A DNA stretch of 64,000 nt from Stenotrophomonas sp. WZN-1 (lineage in GTDB: Bacteria; Pseudomonadota; Gammaproteobacteria; Xanthomonadales; Xanthomonadaceae), in the NCBI RefSeq assembly GCF_002192255.1, contig NZ_CP021768.1, positions 3,614,001 through 3,678,000 on the forward strand, read 5' to 3'. Positions 44,493-54,695 of the stretch are shown here, piece after piece. Position numbers and translations under genes: made by a program. Within the stretch, counting starts at the first letter, position 1; each line of letters begins with the position of its first letter. Under the pieces are notes generated by a model. That model ran no database searches and was not told the origin of the DNA. It worked only from the letters and a program-made list of their open reading frames with translations.

Positions 44493-45071
44493 CTACGGCA
44501 TCCAGCCCAGCAACTGCTGCAGGCGCTGGTGCGGGTCGTCCATCTGCAGCAGTTGCAGGCGCTGCTGCTCGCTCAGCGGCAACAGCTCGGCCAGCCGCCA
44601 GCCGACCCAGCTGGCCTGGTCCAGCAACGCCGGGTTGGCCGGCGCATAGGCCTCGCCGGCCTGTTCGATGATGTGCCCCAGCACTGTGGCCAGCAGCGCG
44701 TGCTGCGGCCGCAGTTCGTCGTCGGGGTCTTCCTCGCACCAGCGCACGTCGGCCACCACCAGGCCGTTGTCACGCACGCGGGTACGCTCCACATGGAAGC
44801 GGCGGGTACCGCGCAGGCGCAGCTGCAGCACGCCATCTGCGCCGACATCGAAGTCTTCGATGCGTACCTGCACGCCATAGGCCGCCGGTGTCGCTGGTGC
44901 GCCAACTTCCTCGCCATCGAGGATCAGGCAGACACCAAACCCCTCACCACTGCGGCCGCTGTCGCGGACCAGGTCCAGATAGCGCCGCTCGAATACACGC
45001 AGGCCCACCGCCGCACCCGGTACCAGCGTGGTGTGCAGCGGAAACAGCGGCAGCGGGTTGTCGACGCTCAT
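44493..45071 (-). CDS. LON N-terminal (substrate-binding) domain protein
   Basis: A 192-residue stand-alone LON-N/PUA-like domain: LPLFPLHTTLVPGAAVGLRV then FERRYLDL at the N-terminus, GVQVRIEDFDVGADGVLQLR in the middle, and a helical C-terminus (LSEQQRLQLLQMDDPHQRL). There is no AAA or protease module, so it is not Lon itself; such proteins are widespread and poorly characterised. Its start overlaps the mpl stop in ATGA, so it is translationally coupled to cell-wall recycling. Confidence 0.9.
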   Translation of the reverse strand: MSVDNPLPLFPLHTTLVPGAAVGLRVFERRYLDLVRDSGRSGEGFGVCLILDGEEVGAPATPAAYGVQVRIEDFDVGADGVLQLRLRGTRRFHVERTRVRDNGLVVADVRWCEEDPDDELRPQHALLATVLGHIIEQAGEAYAPANPALLDQASWVGWRLAELLPLSEQQRLQLLQMDDPHQRLQQLLGWMP

Positions 45072-46432
45072 CGGGCCTGCAGGGCGGCGAGGAAGCGGCG
45101 CGGAGCGCCGTCGAAGCCACCATTGGACATGAACACCACGTGGTCGCCGCTGCGCGCGCTGGACTGCAGCTGCGCCAGCAATGCATCGGTATCCGGCACC
45201 GCGTGGGCTTCACCACGTACCGCCGCGATCACTGCAGCAGCATCCCAGGCCAGTTCCGGACGATGCAGGAACACCACTTCATCGGCCAGCGCCAGCGACG
45301 GTGCCAGTGCCTGCGCATGTGCGCCCAGCCGCATCGAGTTGCTGCGCGGTTCCATCGCGACCACGATGCGCGCATCGCCCACCTTGGCACGCAGGCCTTC
45401 CAGCGTGGTGGCGATTGCGGTCGGGTGATGGGCGAAATCGTCGTACACGGTGATGCCGTCATGGCTGCCGATCACTTCCATGCGGCGCTTGACGCTGCGG
45501 AAGCGCGCCAGCGCCGGAATCACCTCGGCCGGCGCCACGCCCACTGCATGCGCGGCGGCCAGCGCGGCCAGGCCGTTGAGCACGTTGTGGCGGCCCAGCA
45601 GCGACCACTGCACATCGCCCAGCGCCTGCCCGCGATGGTGCACGCGGAACGCACTACCATCGGCGGCCAGCAGTTCGGCATGCCATTCCAGCGACGGATC
45701 GAATCCGAAACGCTCGACCGGGGTCCAGCAGCCCATCGCCAGCACTTCGGCCAGGTGCTGATCCTCGCCGTTGACGATCAGGCGGCCACGCGCCGGTACC
45801 GTCCGCACCAGGTGATGGAACTGGCGCTGGATCGCCGCCACGTCCGGGAAGATATCAGCGTGGTCGTATTCGAGGTTGTTGAGGATGGCCACCAGCGGCC
45901 GGTAGTGCACGAACTTGCTGCGCTTGTCGAAGAAGGCCGTGTCGTACTCATCGGCTTCGACCACGAACTCGCGTCCCTGGCCCAGGCGCGCGGAGACGCC
46001 GAAATCCTCGGCGACGCCCCCGATCAGGAAGCCCGGCGAGCGCCCGGCGCTTTCCAGCAGCCAGGTGAGGATGGTGGTGGTGGTGGTCTTGCCGTGGGTG
46101 CCGGCCACGGCCAGCGTGTCGCGCCCCGGCAGGACCTGCTCGGAGAGCCACTGGGCGCCGGAAATGTAGCGCTGGCCGGCATCGAGCACGGCCTCGACCG
46201 CGGCATTGCCGCGCGACAGTGCGTTGCCGATCACCACCTCGTCGGTGCCGGCCGGCACGCTGTCGGCGCGGTAGCCCTGGTCCAGAGTGATGCCCAGCTG
46301 CTCGAGCTGGGTGGACATCGGCGGGTAGATGGCCTGGTCGCTGCCGCTGACCGAGTGGCCCAGTTCCCGCGCCAGGGCGGCCACGCCGCCCATGAAGGTG
46401 CCGGCGATTGCAAGGATATGTACGCTGCTCAT
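45068..46432 (-). CDS. mpl: UDP-N-acetylmuramate:L-alanyl-gamma-D-glutamyl-meso-DAP ligase
   Basis: A murein-recycling ligase that attaches recovered tripeptide to UDP-MurNAc. The 454-residue Mur-ligase family protein begins MSSVHILAIAGTFMGGVAAL with ARELGHSVSGSDQAIYPPMS. The ATP-binding loop is LAVAGTHGKTTTTTILTWLL, followed by EADEYDTAFFDKRSKFVHYR, characteristic of Mpl rather than MurC, and YDDFAHHPTAIATTLEGL. The open frame continues 66 codons upstream; the ATG at 46432 matches the family. It is coupled to the LON-domain gene downstream. Confidence 0.95.
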   Translation of the reverse strand: MSSVHILAIAGTFMGGVAALARELGHSVSGSDQAIYPPMSTQLEQLGITLDQGYRADSVPAGTDEVVIGNALSRGNAAVEAVLDAGQRYISGAQWLSEQVLPGRDTLAVAGTHGKTTTTTILTWLLESAGRSPGFLIGGVAEDFGVSARLGQGREFVVEADEYDTAFFDKRSKFVHYRPLVAILNNLEYDHADIFPDVAAIQRQFHHLVRTVPARGRLIVNGEDQHLAEVLAMGCWTPVERFGFDPSLEWHAELLAADGSAFRVHHRGQALGDVQWSLLGRHNVLNGLAALAAAHAVGVAPAEVIPALARFRSVKRRMEVIGSHDGITVYDDFAHHPTAIATTLEGLRAKVGDARIVVAMEPRSNSMRLGAHAQALAPSLALADEVVFLHRPELAWDAAAVIAAVRGEAHAVPDTDALLAQLQSSARSGDHVVFMSNGGFDGAPRRFLAALQAR

Positions 46433-46763
46433 GACCGAGGATTGTGACCGATGACGGCTGTATAGGGCCAATGTCCGATCCCGGGTAAGACAACCCCTAC
46501 ACGGGATGTGAGAAAACTCCAAGCAGCTGTCAGGGAATTCCCGATAGCGATGTTCTGTGAACCCGGACACAATTCGAACTGCCAGCCGCAGTACCCGAAC
46601 CGGTCCTACTCCCCAAGAGGCCATCCCCAAGGGAGCTCATGCTGCGGGGCCCTGAGCAAGCCCTTCGCTGGCGCCTATCAAACGACACAGGCCTGATCCT
46701 CGCGGACCAGGCCTGTGTTTTTTTGCGCCCGAGGAGCCGGCAGTTCGCGCCGGCCCAGTCGGA
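46433..46763. other. 331-bp gap between adk and mpl
   Basis: No gene is seen. adk and mpl both read leftward, yet the strong hairpin with T-run at 46685-46724 terminates rightward transcription. The stretch 46540-46684 contains two C-rich motifs (ACTCCCCAAG, ATCCCCAAGGG) and could be a plus-strand small RNA. No clear promoter was found. Confidence 0.4.
46685..46724 (+). terminator. Strong plus-strand intrinsic terminator of an unseen transcript
   Basis: ACACAGGCCTG (46685-46695) pairs perfectly with CAGGCCTGTGT (46708-46718), followed by a seven-T run. In the minus direction the hairpin is followed by CGTTTGAT, a poor terminator for adk. Confidence 0.75.
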
Positions 46764-47327
46764 TCAGGCCTTGATCGCCGCCAGGATGCGGGCTTCGATC
46801 TCGTCCAGCTCACCGACGCCATCGACGCGGGCCAGGGTGCCACGGCCGGCGTAGAAATCGACCACCGGGGCGGTCTGGTCGTTGTAGACCTGCAGACGCT
46901 GGCGCACCGCTTCCGGATTGTCATCGGCGCGGCCCTGCTCCTTGGCACGGCCGGCGATGCGGTCGACCAGCAGTTCGGTGGCCACGTCCAGCTGCACCAC
47001 GGCGTCCAGCGGCTGGCCGATCTTGGCCAGCAGGCCGTCCATCGCATTGGCCTGGGCCACGTTGCGCGGGTAACCATCGAGGATGAAGCCCTTGGCGACA
47101 TCAGCCTGGGTCAGGCGCGACTCCAGCATGCCCAGCAGGATGTCGTCCGACACCAGGTTGCCGGCATCCATCACCGTCTTGGCCTGCTTGCCCAGCTCCG
47201 TGCCGGCGGCGATTTCCGCGCGCAGCATGTCACCGGTCGAAATGTGGGCGATCCCCAGCTTTTCCTTCAGGCGCGTCGCCTGTGTCCCCTTGCCCGAACC
47301 GGGCGGTCCCAACAGAACCAATCGCAT
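46764..47327 (-). CDS. adk: Adenylate kinase
   Basis: Interconverts ATP + AMP and 2 ADP. The 187-residue product is the short-LID form: MRLVLLGPPGSGKGTQATRL with the P-loop GPPGSGKGT, HISTGDMLRAEIAAGTELGK, and FILDGYPRNVAQANAMDGLL. The LID region is short (DRIAGRAKEQGRADDNPE) and has no Cys4 zinc site. The ATG at 47327 gives the family N-terminus; upstream sequence is not conserved. It is divergent from pfp with a 136-bp gap. Confidence 0.96.
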   Translation of the reverse strand: MRLVLLGPPGSGKGTQATRLKEKLGIAHISTGDMLRAEIAAGTELGKQAKTVMDAGNLVSDDILLGMLESRLTQADVAKGFILDGYPRNVAQANAMDGLLAKIGQPLDAVVQLDVATELLVDRIAGRAKEQGRADDNPEAVRQRLQVYNDQTAPVVDFYAGRGTLARVDGVGELDEIEARILAAIKA

Positions 47328-47463
47328 TGACCTGACTCCAACGTGTTGAAAACAAAGAAGGTTCGCGTCCCGGACGGTCCGGTATCGCTGCACCGCAATA
47401 GCGCCACTTTACCGCATCCGGGTAATGTCCCTGCAATGTCCCCTCCCCCGAGCAGGTAGAAGC

Positions 47464-48720
47464 ATGCGCAACGGTACTCTCCTTTATGCCCAGTCCGGCG
47501 GTGTCACCGCCGTCATCAATGCCACGGCAGCAGCGGTGATCGAGCAGGCACGGGCCAAGGGCATCAAGGTCCTGGCCGCCCGCAACGGCATCCTCGGCGC
47601 CCTGCGCGAGGAGCTGATCGACACCAGCAAGGAGAGCGCCGCAGCCATTCGCGCGCTGGCCCATACCCCGGGCGGCGCCTTCGGCTCGTGCCGGGTCAAG
47701 CTGAAATCGCTGGACGCCGACCGCGCCCGCTACGACCGTCTGCTGGAGGTGCTGCGCGCGCATGACGTACGCTGGTTCCTCTACAACGGTGGCAACGATT
47801 CGGCCGATACCGCGCTGAAGGTCTCGCAGCTGGCCAAGGCCTCCGGCTACGACCTGACCTGCATCGGCGTGCCCAAGACCATCGACAACGATCTGGCGGT
47901 GACCGACACCTGCCCCGGCTTCGGCTCGGCGGCCAAATACACCGCCGTCTCGGTGCGCGAGGCGGCGCTGGACGTGGCGGCCATGGCCGAGACCTCCACC
48001 CGCGTCTTCATCTACGAGGCCATGGGCCGCCACGCCGGCTGGCTGGCCGCAGCCGCCGGCCTGGCCGGCAACGGCGATGACGAAGCACCGCACATCATCC
48101 TGCTGCCCGAGCGCGCCTACGACGAAGCCGTCTTCCTGGCCAAGGTGAAGGCCGTGGTCGAGCGCGTCGGCTACTGCGTGGTGGTGGCGTCGGAAGGTAT
48201 CGCGACCGCCGATGGCCGCTTCGTCGCCGACGCCGGTGGCGGCAAGGATTCGTTCGGTCATTCGCAGCTGGGCGGCGTGGCGGCCCATCTTGCGGGACGG
48301 GTCAAGGACCAGCTCGGCCTGAAGGTGCATTGGGCACTGCCCGACTACCTGCAGCGCTCGGCCCGCCACCTGGCCAGCAGGACCGACTGGGAGCAGGCCC
48401 AGGCAGTCGGCAAGGCCGCCGTGCAGCTGGCACTGAAGGGACAGAACGGTGTGATGCCGGTGATCGTGCGCAGCAGCGATGCGCCCTATCGCTGGAAGAT
48501 CGAAGCCGCACCACTGTCGAAGATCGCCAACCACGAGAAGAAGATGCCGGCCGGCTTCATCCGCCGCGATGGCTTCGGCATCACTGCCAAGGCACGCGCC
48601 TACCTGTCGCCGCTGATCAAGGGTGAAGCACCGCTGCCGTACGGCACCGACGGCGTGCCGAAGTACGTGACGCTGAAGAACGTGGCAGTGAAGCAGAAGC
48701 TGCCGGCCTTCGAGGGCTGA
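47464..48720 (+). CDS. pfp: PPi-dependent 6-phosphofructokinase
   Basis: A reversible glycolytic/gluconeogenic enzyme using pyrophosphate instead of ATP. The 418-residue product has LLYAQSGGVTAVINATAAAV, the GGND motif (YNGGNDSADTALKVSQLAK) and IGVPKTIDNDLAVTDTCPGF. An Asp after GGN and the Lys of PKTIDND are the marks of PPi specificity. FIYEAMGRHAGWLAAAAGLA supports fructose-6-phosphate binding. Xanthomonas campestris is known to rely on a PPi-PFK, so this fits the proposed lineage. Together with hppA and ppa it suggests strong use of PPi in energy metabolism. Confidence 0.95.
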   Translation: MRNGTLLYAQSGGVTAVINATAAAVIEQARAKGIKVLAARNGILGALREELIDTSKESAAAIRALAHTPGGAFGSCRVKLKSLDADRARYDRLLEVLRAHDVRWFLYNGGNDSADTALKVSQLAKASGYDLTCIGVPKTIDNDLAVTDTCPGFGSAAKYTAVSVREAALDVAAMAETSTRVFIYEAMGRHAGWLAAAAGLAGNGDDEAPHIILLPERAYDEAVFLAKVKAVVERVGYCVVVASEGIATADGRFVADAGGGKDSFGHSQLGGVAAHLAGRVKDQLGLKVHWALPDYLQRSARHLASRTDWEQAQAVGKAAVQLALKGQNGVMPVIVRSSDAPYRWKIEAAPLSKIANHEKKMPAGFIRRDGFGITAKARAYLSPLIKGEAPLPYGTDGVPKYVTLKNVAVKQKLPAFEG

Positions 48721-48885
48721 GGTGCACCCGCGCCCTGTGTGGAGCACAGGGCGCATTGCGGTAGCCGCCGAAGCGCCCCACAATCGGGCTCCGGCCCGGG
48801 GCAAAGGGGCCGCCGCAAACCAGATTCGACGCTGCCCAGCCTTCAAGGCCCGGGCCTGTGCTGCCATTTCACAAGGACTGTAACC

Positions 48886-49680
48886 ATGAAGCACCCGATC
48901 CTGATCGCCGCGCTGCTGTGCGGTGCTGCCGCGCCGGCCTTCGCTGCGACCTGCGAAAGCAACTTCCAGAAGAAGGGCAATCCCTTCGTCGGCACTACCT
49001 TCACTTCATCGGTCACCCACCCGGACCTGACCGTGGCCAGCGCCATCGGCCAGATGCGGGTGATCGCCAAAAACGCCAACATGGACGTCCTCAGCGAGGA
49101 CGTGGAAGGTGGCTCGATGCTGATCGAAGAGCCGGAATCCATGGCCCACAAGCCGATTCCGATGATCATCAGTGCCACCGCCGAAGGCGGCCAGGGCACC
49201 GTCGGCATGGTGGTGAAGGTCAACAAGGGCGCCATTGCCTCGGCCGACGGCGTGCGCGAAGAAATGTGCAAGCTGCTCAACCAGATCAAGCCGGGCAAGG
49301 CTGGCGAACAGGCGGCCAAGGCGACTCCGCAGGCGTCGGTGGTAACGATTGCCGCCGACCGTTTCGGCTTCCAGCTGCGCAACCAGAACAAGGACAACCC
49401 GGCCGCAGTCGAGCCGCGCTACAAGGGCAAGACCTACGCCATTACCGGCCGCATCACCACCGTCCTGCGCAGTGGCGGCACCTACAACACCAGCTTCGAC
49501 CTGCCCAGCGATGGCAGCATCGACTTTGAACGCGTGGCCATTTCCTGCTCGTTCGCAGCCAACCAGGCCGCGTATGCGCTGGCCCTGCGTCCGCGCGAGA
49601 AGGTGACGCTGACCGGCGTGGTCGACAGCTACGACCAGATTGGTCGTGTGTTGTGGCTGAAGGACTGCCGCGGCAATTGA
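48886..49680 (+). CDS. Secreted protein with OB-fold (tRNA_anti-like) C-terminus
   Basis: A 264-residue exported protein. The signal peptide MKHPILIAALLCGAAAPAFA ends at an AxA site, and the mature part starts ATCESNFQKKG. Residues about 30-140 form an unrecognised alpha/beta region. About 165-264 resembles the tRNA_anti-like OB fold used by small periplasmic proteins (YKGKTYAITGRITTVLRSG, REKVTLTGVVDSYDQIGRV then LWLKDC). Three Cys are present. There is no evidence that it binds tRNA, and function is unknown. Confidence 0.75.
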   Translation: MKHPILIAALLCGAAAPAFAATCESNFQKKGNPFVGTTFTSSVTHPDLTVASAIGQMRVIAKNANMDVLSEDVEGGSMLIEEPESMAHKPIPMIISATAEGGQGTVGMVVKVNKGAIASADGVREEMCKLLNQIKPGKAGEQAAKATPQASVVTIAADRFGFQLRNQNKDNPAAVEPRYKGKTYAITGRITTVLRSGGTYNTSFDLPSDGSIDFERVAISCSFAANQAAYALALRPREKVTLTGVVDSYDQIGRVLWLKDCRGN

Positions 49681-49697
49681 TCGCTGCCGGCATGGGG

Positions 49698-49730
49698 AAA
49701 GGCCCGGGTGCGCAAGCGCCCGGGCCTTTT
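49698..49730. terminator. Intrinsic terminator after the OB-fold gene
   Basis: AAAGGCCCGGGTGCG then a CAAG loop and CGCCCGGGCCTTTT, a GC-rich stem with A-run and T-run on either side. Confidence 0.85.
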
Positions 49731-49800
49731 CGTTTCCACAACGGTTCACGCCTGGCGCACGTGCGTCGCAGCAGGATGGATGCCCCGCCTGGAGATCACC

Positions 49801-50190
49801 ATGGCACTGCGTGTTGTTCGACTGGGTACGCCGCGCCACCCCAACGAAGGGCTGCGTATCGGCACCGTTCGGCGCCCGCCGCGCGGCGTACCACGCAGCG
49901 AATTCGCCAGACAGGACTGGTACGACGTCTGGTTCCCGACCCTGTCACCCAGCGCGGAGCTGGTGAAGCAGGCCCATGAAGCGAAGACCGCCGCCGACTG
50001 GACTGCGTTCTTCCGCCACTACAAGGCCGAGATGAAGGCCCCCGATGCCGCTCACGCGCTGGAGCTGCTGGCCGCGATGTCGCAGCACAGCGACATCAGC
50101 GTGGGCTGCTACTGCGAGGATGAAGCGCACTGCCATCGCAGGGCGCTGCGCGAGCTGCTGGTGGCGCGCGGGGCGACGTTGGCGGATTGA
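49801..50190 (+). CDS. DUF488 family protein
   Basis: A 129-residue protein with the DUF488 hallmarks: RIGTVRRPPRGVPRSEFARQ at the N-terminus, YDVWFPTLSPSAELV, and the C-terminal ISVGCYCEDEAHCHRRALRE, whose Cys/His cluster is conserved in the family. DUF488 function is unknown. The ATG at 49801 is preceded by CTGGAGATCACC, a fair ribosome binding site; the upstream extension through the terminator is rejected. Confidence 0.88.
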   Translation: MALRVVRLGTPRHPNEGLRIGTVRRPPRGVPRSEFARQDWYDVWFPTLSPSAELVKQAHEAKTAADWTAFFRHYKAEMKAPDAAHALELLAAMSQHSDISVGCYCEDEAHCHRRALRELLVARGATLAD

Positions 50191-50203
50191 TGATTGCAGG
50201 GTT

Positions 50204-50225
50204 GCCGGCCAGCGGCCGGCACTAC
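50204..50225 (-). repeat. SMAG-type palindrome
   Basis: GCCGGCCAGCGGCCGGCACTAC; GTAG head on the minus strand. Same sequence class as 19236-19257. Confidence 0.75.
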
Positions 50226-50262
50226 CTGTGGATGACCGCGTGGGTACACCGTCCAAACAATT

Positions 50263-50766
50263 TCAATTGCAGCCCTTGCCTTCCATCTGCAGCTGCGCGG
50301 CGAACATCGTCACCTGCGGAATCTGGCCGGCTGCGGCCTGCTTCTTCGCCTCTTCCAGATAGATGCGCGACTGGCCCTGCCCATCCAGCTCGACCTTGTT
50401 GCTCGACGGCAGGCGCCACACCCGCACCACCGCCTGCTGCGCCGGGCACGCGGCATTGGGCACGCGGATCACATCGTTCAGCTTCCAGCCCTTGTCGGTA
50501 CTCGGCTGTGCCTTGGTGTAATCGACGAAACGCGCACGCGGCTGGCACTGCTCGCTGGTACGCACGGCCGAGAAGCGGTACGGCGCAGCGGCATCGCCGG
50601 TGAACACGCCTTCCAGGCGCGCGCAGGCCTCAGGGATCTGGCGCAGGGTATGCACCGCGCCCACGGCCTGGGGGGCACCCACGGCGCGCTGCAGCTCCGG
50701 GGTTTCCGCGGCGAGTGCCGGCACGGCCGGGACCAGGGCGGCAAGCATCAACAGGGACAGGCGCAT
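50263..50766 (-). CDS. Secreted protein of unknown function
   Basis: A 167-residue protein with a cleavable signal ([20 protein letters not shown]). The mature part has four Cys ([33 protein letters not shown]), likely two disulfides. The middle contains [20 protein letters not shown] and a repeated VxVWRLP type strand; I do not recognise a family. The ATG is preceded by AAGGAGATCCCCC. It is divergent from hppA, with a SMAG palindrome in the gap. Confidence 0.7.
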   Translation of the reverse strand: MRLSLLMLAALVPAVPALAAETPELQRAVGAPQAVGAVHTLRQIPEACARLEGVFTGDAAAPYRFSAVRTSEQCQPRARFVDYTKAQPSTDKGWKLNDVIRVPNAACPAQQAVVRVWRLPSSNKVELDGQGQSRIYLEEAKKQAAAGQIPQVTMFAAQLQMEGKGCN

Positions 50767-50852
50767 GGGGGATCTCCTTCAGGACTCCGCGCAGGCTTGC
50801 AGAGACTGGCTTAACGGGGTGCAAAGGCGCATCCATCGAGCAGCCTCCGCGC

Positions 50853-50878
50853 TCGCCGGGCATGGCCCGGCGCTACCA
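50853..50878 (-). repeat. SMAG-type palindrome
   Basis: CTCGCCGGGCATGGCCCGGC then GCTACC, GTAG head on the minus strand, in the divergent gap before hppA. Confidence 0.8.
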
Positions 50879-51049
50879 TCCGGGCGCAGGTGCACGCATA
50901 CTGCGGGGCACCAGGGAATGCTGAACACCGCCATACGTCGGACGACCACCAAGGTCGGTACGGGTTGGTTCCAGGCTGCAGCCCGTCGTCCCCCTCGTGG
51001 TGCCGTTCATCGCCACTGGATGCCTACATCCATTCTGCGGAGGGGTCTA

Positions 51050-53077
<2,028 letters not shown>

Positions 53078-53099
53078 ATTCGCGCCCTGCGCAAAGCCT

Positions 53100-53125
53100 G
53101 TAGAGTCGAGCTTGCTCGACTCTAC
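53100..53125. repeat. Perfect GTAG palindrome between convergent genes
   Basis: GTAGAGTCGAGC-TT-GCTCGACTCTAC, a 12-bp perfect stem with GTAG on both strands. Its minus-strand TAG (53122-53124) is the stop of the small membrane protein gene. Confidence 0.8.
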
Positions 53126-53427
53126 GGCCGCGCCCGCCTCAGCCACCGGACGACAAGCAGCACGACGGCGATCATCCAACAGGCGTAGATCGGCCGGTCC
53201 CAGCCATCGAAGAGGCTCAGCGGGCTGCCGATGAAGGCGAACGAGGCCAGCCACGCGCAGAGTACGCCGGGCAGCCACGAGCCACGCCAGATGCAGAAGG
53301 CCGCGAACAACAGCAAGGGCAAGGTCAGCATGATCGCCGGCGTGAACGGTGCCAGCGAAAGAACGGCCACGCATGCAGCCAGGAACACGCTGCACCAGGC
53401 CAGCACCCGTAACGTCCGTGTCGTCAT
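53122..53427 (-). CDS. Small three-helix membrane protein
   Basis: A 101-residue hydrophobic protein with about three membrane segments (VLAWCSVFLAACVAVLSLAP, AIMLTLPLLLFAAFCIW, YACWMIAVVLLVVRWL) and a basic C-terminus RRARP. No family is recognised. The ATG giving MTTRTLRV is chosen; an ATG 10 codons upstream is possible. It lies downstream of tonB in the same orientation, separated by a GGGGTC palindrome, so membership in the tonB operon is uncertain. Stop TAG comes from a GTAG palindrome. Confidence 0.6.
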   Translation of the reverse strand: MTTRTLRVLAWCSVFLAACVAVLSLAPFTPAIMLTLPLLLFAAFCIWRGSWLPGVLCAWLASFAFIGSPLSLFDGWDRPIYACWMIAVVLLVVRWLRRARP

Positions 53428-53497
53428 GCCAGCCTCCGCGCGTCCATTGACGGTCATGCACGAGCATAACGCCTGCGCGCTGCCGTGAATTCCGGTT

Positions 53498-53536
53498 GGG
53501 GTCAGAGCCCTTACCTGCGGAAAGGGATCCGACCCC
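53498..53536. repeat. Palindromic repeat, GGGGTC...GACCCC family
   Basis: GGGGTCAGAGCCCTTACC then a loop and AAAGGGATCCGACCCC, 8 bp downstream of the tonB stop codon; a plausible terminator for the operon. Confidence 0.7.
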
Positions 53537-53544
53537 ACGGCGGG

Positions 53545-54264
53545 TCACCGCCCGCGCAGGAAGAACGACACCGGCACCATCACTTCCACCGGGTCGCCGG
53601 ACACTTCGGCCGGCGGCACCGGTACCGGGCTTGCCCGCTGCACGGTGTCCAGCGTCTCCTGGTCGAGCAGCGCGAAGCCACTGCTGCGGCCCAGCTTCAA
53701 CCCCGAGACCGCGCCATCGCGGGCCACGGCAAAGCGCACGTAGACCACGCCCTGCTGGCGCAGCCGCTCGGCCTGGCGCGGATAGCGCCGGTGCTTCTGC
53801 AGGTGCCCGAGCAGGCGTCCTTCCCAGGTCGCCTCGGCACGACTGCGCTCGCCCGCCGTGGTCTGCGGTGCGGTGTAGCGTGCGGCCCCGTCAGCAGCCA
53901 CCTGCGGCGGTGCGCTGGTCTGCGCGACATTGGCCTCGGCGGTGTCCGGCGACGGCGTTGGCTCCGGTGTACGCGGTGGTGGCAGGTCACCCTGCGGCTG
54001 CACCGGCGCCTTGGGCTGGTCACGCACGGCCGGCGTCGGCACCTGCCGCTGTTGTTGCTGCCGCAAAGGCCCGGTCGCGACCTCGCGCGGCGGCACCGGC
54101 GGTGCCTGTACCATCGGTGCCAGTTCCAGCATCAGTGCCGCAGGCGGCACCGTTGCGGCCAGCGCTGGCGCACGGGCCGCCCACCAGCAGGCCGCGCCGA
54201 TCAACAGCGCGTGCACCAGCATCACGATCGCCAGGCTGGTCGCCCAGCGCCGCAGTCCACTCAT
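53545..54264 (-). CDS. tonB: TonB energy-transducing protein
   Basis: Couples the proton-motive force to outer-membrane receptors. The 239-residue product has an N-terminal membrane anchor (TSLAIVMLVHALLIGAACWW), including the His of the TonB anchor. A periplasmic Pro-rich spacer follows (about 40-125, e.g. PPPRTPEPTPSPD), then a C-terminal TonB domain (YPRQAERLRQQGVVYVRFAV, LDQETLDTVQRASPVPVPP). Its start overlaps the exbD stop in ATGA. The setting beside heme oxygenase and a TonB receptor points to a dedicated heme-uptake TonB system rather than the general one. Confidence 0.93.
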   Translation of the reverse strand: MSGLRRWATSLAIVMLVHALLIGAACWWAARAPALAATVPPAALMLELAPMVQAPPVPPREVATGPLRQQQQRQVPTPAVRDQPKAPVQPQGDLPPPRTPEPTPSPDTAEANVAQTSAPPQVAADGAARYTAPQTTAGERSRAEATWEGRLLGHLQKHRRYPRQAERLRQQGVVYVRFAVARDGAVSGLKLGRSSGFALLDQETLDTVQRASPVPVPPAEVSGDPVEVMVPVSFFLRGR

Positions 54265-54686
54265 CGTGCGCCCTGCTCCAGGCCAACCAGCGCCACCTTC
54301 AGGTAGCCGGCCGCTCGCAGCGCGTCCAGGGTGCGCATCAGTTCGCCGTAGGGCACACGGGTATCGGCACGCAGGAAGATGCGCTGTGCGGTGTCATCGT
54401 GGGTGGCGGCCTTCAATGCGGCAGCCAGTCCCACGCGCGCCACCGGCTGCTCGCCAACACGCAGCGACAGATCGGCCTGCACGGTCACGTACACCGGCGC
54501 CGGTTCCGGCGGCGTGGCGCTGGCACTGCTGGCCGGCAGCTGCACCGGCACCGACACGGTGGCCAGCGGTGCAGCCACCATGAAGATGATCAGCAGTACC
54601 AGCATCACGTCGATGAAGGGTGTGACGTTGATCTCGTGCGCTTCTTCCGGTGCATCGTCACGGTCGGACGCGGTCCTGATCGCCAT
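54261..54686 (-). CDS. exbD: ExbD proton-channel subunit
   Basis: A 141-residue one-helix subunit of the ExbB-ExbD motor. The N-terminal helix EINVTPFIDVMLVLLIIFMV holds the essential membrane Asp. The periplasmic part includes SVPVQLPASSASA and IFLRADTRVPYGELMRTLDA, a typical ExbD/TolR segment. It is coupled to tonB by an ATGA overlap and lies 9 bp after exbB. Length is normal. Confidence 0.95.
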   Translation of the reverse strand: MAIRTASDRDDAPEEAHEINVTPFIDVMLVLLIIFMVAAPLATVSVPVQLPASSASATPPEPAPVYVTVQADLSLRVGEQPVARVGLAAALKAATHDDTAQRIFLRADTRVPYGELMRTLDALRAAGYLKVALVGLEQGAR

Positions 54687-54695
54687 CGTCGTGCC

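Noticed and set aside
53427-53538. 37-residue extension of the small membrane protein
   Set aside because: It would translate the GGGGTC palindrome and has no membrane or signal character.
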